Shown here piece after piece: positions 15,250 through 17,299 of a DNA stretch of 17,299 nucleotides. How positions within the stretch are numbered: the first letter of the stretch is position 1; every line of letters begins with the position of its first letter. This DNA is from UBA4923 sp964486135 (GTDB lineage: Bacteria; Bacillota; Clostridia; Saccharofermentanales; DTU023). The stretch spans positions 1-17,299 of the forward strand of contig CAZAKT010000031.1 of assembly GCA_964486135.1 (NCBI GenBank), in the 5' to 3' direction. The notes under the pieces are model-generated. The model was not told the origin of the DNA. It worked only from the letters and a program-made list of their open reading frames with translations, and searched no databases. A program made the translations under genes and the position numbers.

Positions 15250-17299
15250 TCAGCGCTGGGCCTTGAGGTTGTTCATGAAGCTTTCAGGCACTTGTTCAAA
15301 ATGACTGATCTGCATGGTGAAGATGCCCCTGCCCTGAGTCCTCGACCGAAGGGCTGTCGCATAGCCGAACATTTCGGACAAGGAGACATAGGCATCGACG
15401 ACCTGCGCGTTATTGGCAGCTTCCATACCCTGTATTTGGCCACGCCTGGAGCTGATGTCAGCCAGAACATCGCCCAGATACTCATCCGGAACGATGATGT
15501 CGACCTTCATGACAGGCTCCATCAGAATGGGTGCCGCCCTTTTCAGCGCGTCCCTCAAGGCCATGGAGCCGGCTATCCTGAAGGCGATTTCCGAAGAATC
15601 CACCTCGTGCGAAGAGCCGTCGATCAGCCTTGCTTTCAGGTCCACGACCGGATAGCCGGCGACCACCCCACTGTTCATGGCCTCGCGGATACCATCCTCG
15701 ACCGCCTTGATGAACTCTTTTGGCACGACGCCCCCCACTGTTTTGTCCTCGAAGACGAAGCCTTCGCCCGATCCCAGGGGTTCAATCTCTATGACCGCAT
15801 GACCGTACTGGCCGTGACCACCTGTCTGGCGGACAAACCGGCCTTCGCCCTTGGCCTCCCGGGTGATGGTTTCACGATAGGCAACCTGGGGCTGGCCGAC
15901 ATTGGCCTCAACCTTGAACTCACGAAACAAGCGGTCCACGATGATGGCGAGATGGAGTTCCCCCATTCCCGAGACGATCATCTGACCGGTTTCCTTGTCT
16001 ACCCGTCTTTGGAAGGTCGGATCCTCCTCGGCCAATTTGGCCAGGGCCGCCTCCAGTTTTTCCTGACTTGCCTTCGATTTAGGTTCGATGGCCACCGAAA
16101 TAACCGGTTCTGGAAATTCCATGCTCTCCAGTACGACAGGGGCCTGCTCCGTTGTCAATGTGTCCCCGGTGGTCGTGTCACGCAGACCGACGGCTGCGGC
16201 GATATCGCCGGCATAGACCTCACTGGCGTCAGACCGGTGGTTGGCGTGCATCATGAGGATACGGCCGATCCGCTCACGCTTGTCCTTGGTCGCGTTCCTC
16301 ACATAGGTGCCCGCCTTCAGGGTTCCGCTGTAGACACGGAAGAAACAGAGTTGGCCAACGTAAGGATCGGTCATCACCTTGAAGGCAAGCGCCGAGAAGG
16401 GCGCCTTGTCATCGGCAGGCCGGGTCGTCTCCTCGCCCGTTTTCGGATCAATTCCGACCACAGGCGGGATATCGACGGGTGACGGCAGGTAATCCACCAT
16501 GGCATCCAGCAACATCTGGACGCCCTTGTTCTTGTAGGAGGAACCGCAGGTGACGGGCGTGATCGCGGTCGCGACCGTGGCTTTGCGCAAGGCCACCTTC
16601 AGTTCTTCAACCGAAATGGCCTCTTCTCCGAGAAACTTCTCTGTAAGACGGTCATCCGTCTCGCAAATAGCCTCTACCATACGAGCCCGCCAGTCATTGG
16701 CTTCTTCAAGCAGATCTTCGGGGATCTCAGCTTCAGTCACCGTCTTGCCCAAATCGTCGTCTTCGTAGACCTCCGCCTTCATAGTCATGAGGTCAACGAT
16801 GCCGACGAAAGAATCCTCTTTACCGATTGGCAGTTGAATCGGCACCGCATGGGTGCCGAGACGGTCCTTCATCATATCGACTACATGGAAGTAATCTGCG
16901 CCTGTAATGTCCATTTTGTTAATGTAGGCGATCCGCGGCACGCCGTAGGTATCCGCCTGACGCCAAACCGTTTCCGTCTGCGGCTCGACGCCGCTTCGGG
17001 CGCACAGGACCGTGACGGCCCCGTCCAGGACACGAAGCGATCTTTCCACCTCGACGGTGAAGTCGACATGGCCCGGGGTATCAATGATATTGATCCGGCA
17101 TCCCTTCCAGTTCGTCGTTGTCGCGGCCGATGTAATGGTTATACCGCGATCCTGTTCCTCGGGCATCCAATCCATGGTGGCGGCACCCTCATGGGTTTCG
17201 CCCAGACGATGGATCCGGCCCGTGTAATAAAGGATACGTTCCGTTGTCGTCGTCTTGCCGGCGTCGATATGGGCCATGATGCCGATATTTCTTGTATTC
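15250..17299 (-). CDS. fusA: Elongation factor G (5' end outside window)
   Basis: 682 residues are visible; the frame stays open to the right edge and reads N-T-R-N-I-G-I-M-A-H-I-D-A-G-K-T, so only about 8-15 N-terminal residues are missing and the apparent start at M-A-H-I-D is internal. EF-G is the GTPase that drives ribosomal translocation and, with RRF, ribosome recycling. G1 A-H-I-D-A-G-K-T, G2 D-R-G-I-T-I-T-S-A, G3 D-T-P-G-H-V-D-F and G4 N-K-M-D are intact, followed by the domain III-V landmarks G-M-G-E-L-H-L, R-Q-T-G-G-H-G-Q-Y-G-H and S-S-R-R-G-Q-I-Q-G-M. It is the canonical type and lies upstream of tuf, with which it is presumably co-transcribed. Confidence 0.98.
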   Translation of the reverse strand, partial: NTRNIGIMAHIDAGKTTTTERILYYTGRIHRLGETHEGAATMDWMPEEQDRGITITSAATTTNWKGCRINIIDTPGHVDFTVEVERSLRVLDGAVTVLCARSGVEPQTETVWRQADTYGVPRIAYINKMDITGADYFHVVDMMKDRLGTHAVPIQLPIGKEDSFVGIVDLMTMKAEVYEDDDLGKTVTEAEIPEDLLEEANDWRARMVEAICETDDRLTEKFLGEEAISVEELKVALRKATVATAITPVTCGSSYKNKGVQMLLDAMVDYLPSPVDIPPVVGIDPKTGEETTRPADDKAPFSALAFKVMTDPYVGQLCFFRVYSGTLKAGTYVRNATKDKRERIGRILMMHANHRSDASEVYAGDIAAAVGLRDTTTGDTLTTEQAPVVLESMEFPEPVISVAIEPKSKASQEKLEAALAKLAEEDPTFQRRVDKETGQMIVSGMGELHLAIIVDRLFREFKVEANVGQPQVAYRETITREAKGEGRFVRQTGGHGQYGHAVIEIEPLGSGEGFVFEDKTVGGVVPKEFIKAVEDGIREAMNSGVVAGYPVVDLKARLIDGSSHEVDSSEIAFRIAGSMALRDALKRAAPILMEPVMKVDIIVPDEYLGDVLADISSRRGQIQGMEAANNAQVVDAYVSLSEMFGYATALRSRTQGRGIFTMQISHFEQVPESFMNNLKAQR

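Noticed and set aside
15292..16482. Long antisense open frame within fusA
   Set aside because: A frame mirrored on a strongly conserved GC-rich gene; its translation shows no domain and it has no ribosome site of its own.

Overview
The window looks like a chromosomal segment of a GC-rich Firmicute, probably a member of the Clostridia and possibly uncultured. The support is an AddAB-type helicase-nuclease (rather than RecBCD), an LTA-synthase-like sulfatase, a Gram-positive-style lipoprotein, strong AGGAGG-type ribosome binding sites and a fusA-tuf (str operon) pair. No mobile element, integrase, CRISPR array or rRNA is visible.

Layout. 1-434 (+) is the 3' end of addB, with its C-terminal iron-sulfur cysteines. 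464-2749 and 2846-4306 (-) are an LTA-synthase-like membrane phosphotransferase and a three-repeat lipoprotein of unknown function; this inverted pair separates addB from addA. 4483-8607 (+) is addA. 8696-8792 (+) is a selenocysteine tRNA (selC) with its own sigma-A-type promoter. 8932-13256 (+) is a compact five-gene run: a long CofE-like (F420-0:glutamate ligase family) protein, YqeB, a YqeC-MocA fusion, a selenocysteine-containing ArsC/Spx-family thioredoxin-fold protein, and a small membrane protein. 13253-13780 (-) is a nicotinamidase-like cysteine hydrolase. 13903-15108 (-) is tuf and 15250-17299 (-) is fusA, which runs off the right edge.

The main discovery is at 12470-12820. A 116-codon reading frame that matches the ArsC/Spx-like family end to end is interrupted only by an in-frame TGA at codon 10. 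That codon sits exactly at the first redox cysteine of the family CxxC motif, giving U-G-T-C. A stem-loop 22 nt after the TGA fits the bacterial SECIS consensus, and the tRNA that decodes UGA as Sec is encoded 3.7 kb upstream on the same strand. A conventional gene caller would miss or truncate this gene.

The locus brings together two uses of selenium. tRNA-Sec and the Sec protein represent selenocysteine insertion. YqeB, YqeC and MocA are accessory proteins of selenium-dependent molybdenum hydroxylases, which carry a labile non-Sec selenium cofactor. SelD, the selenophosphate supplier needed by both, is not in the window, nor are SelA, SelB or the hydroxylase itself. The CofE-like protein and the terminal membrane protein appear to be co-transcribed with these genes, but their roles are unknown.
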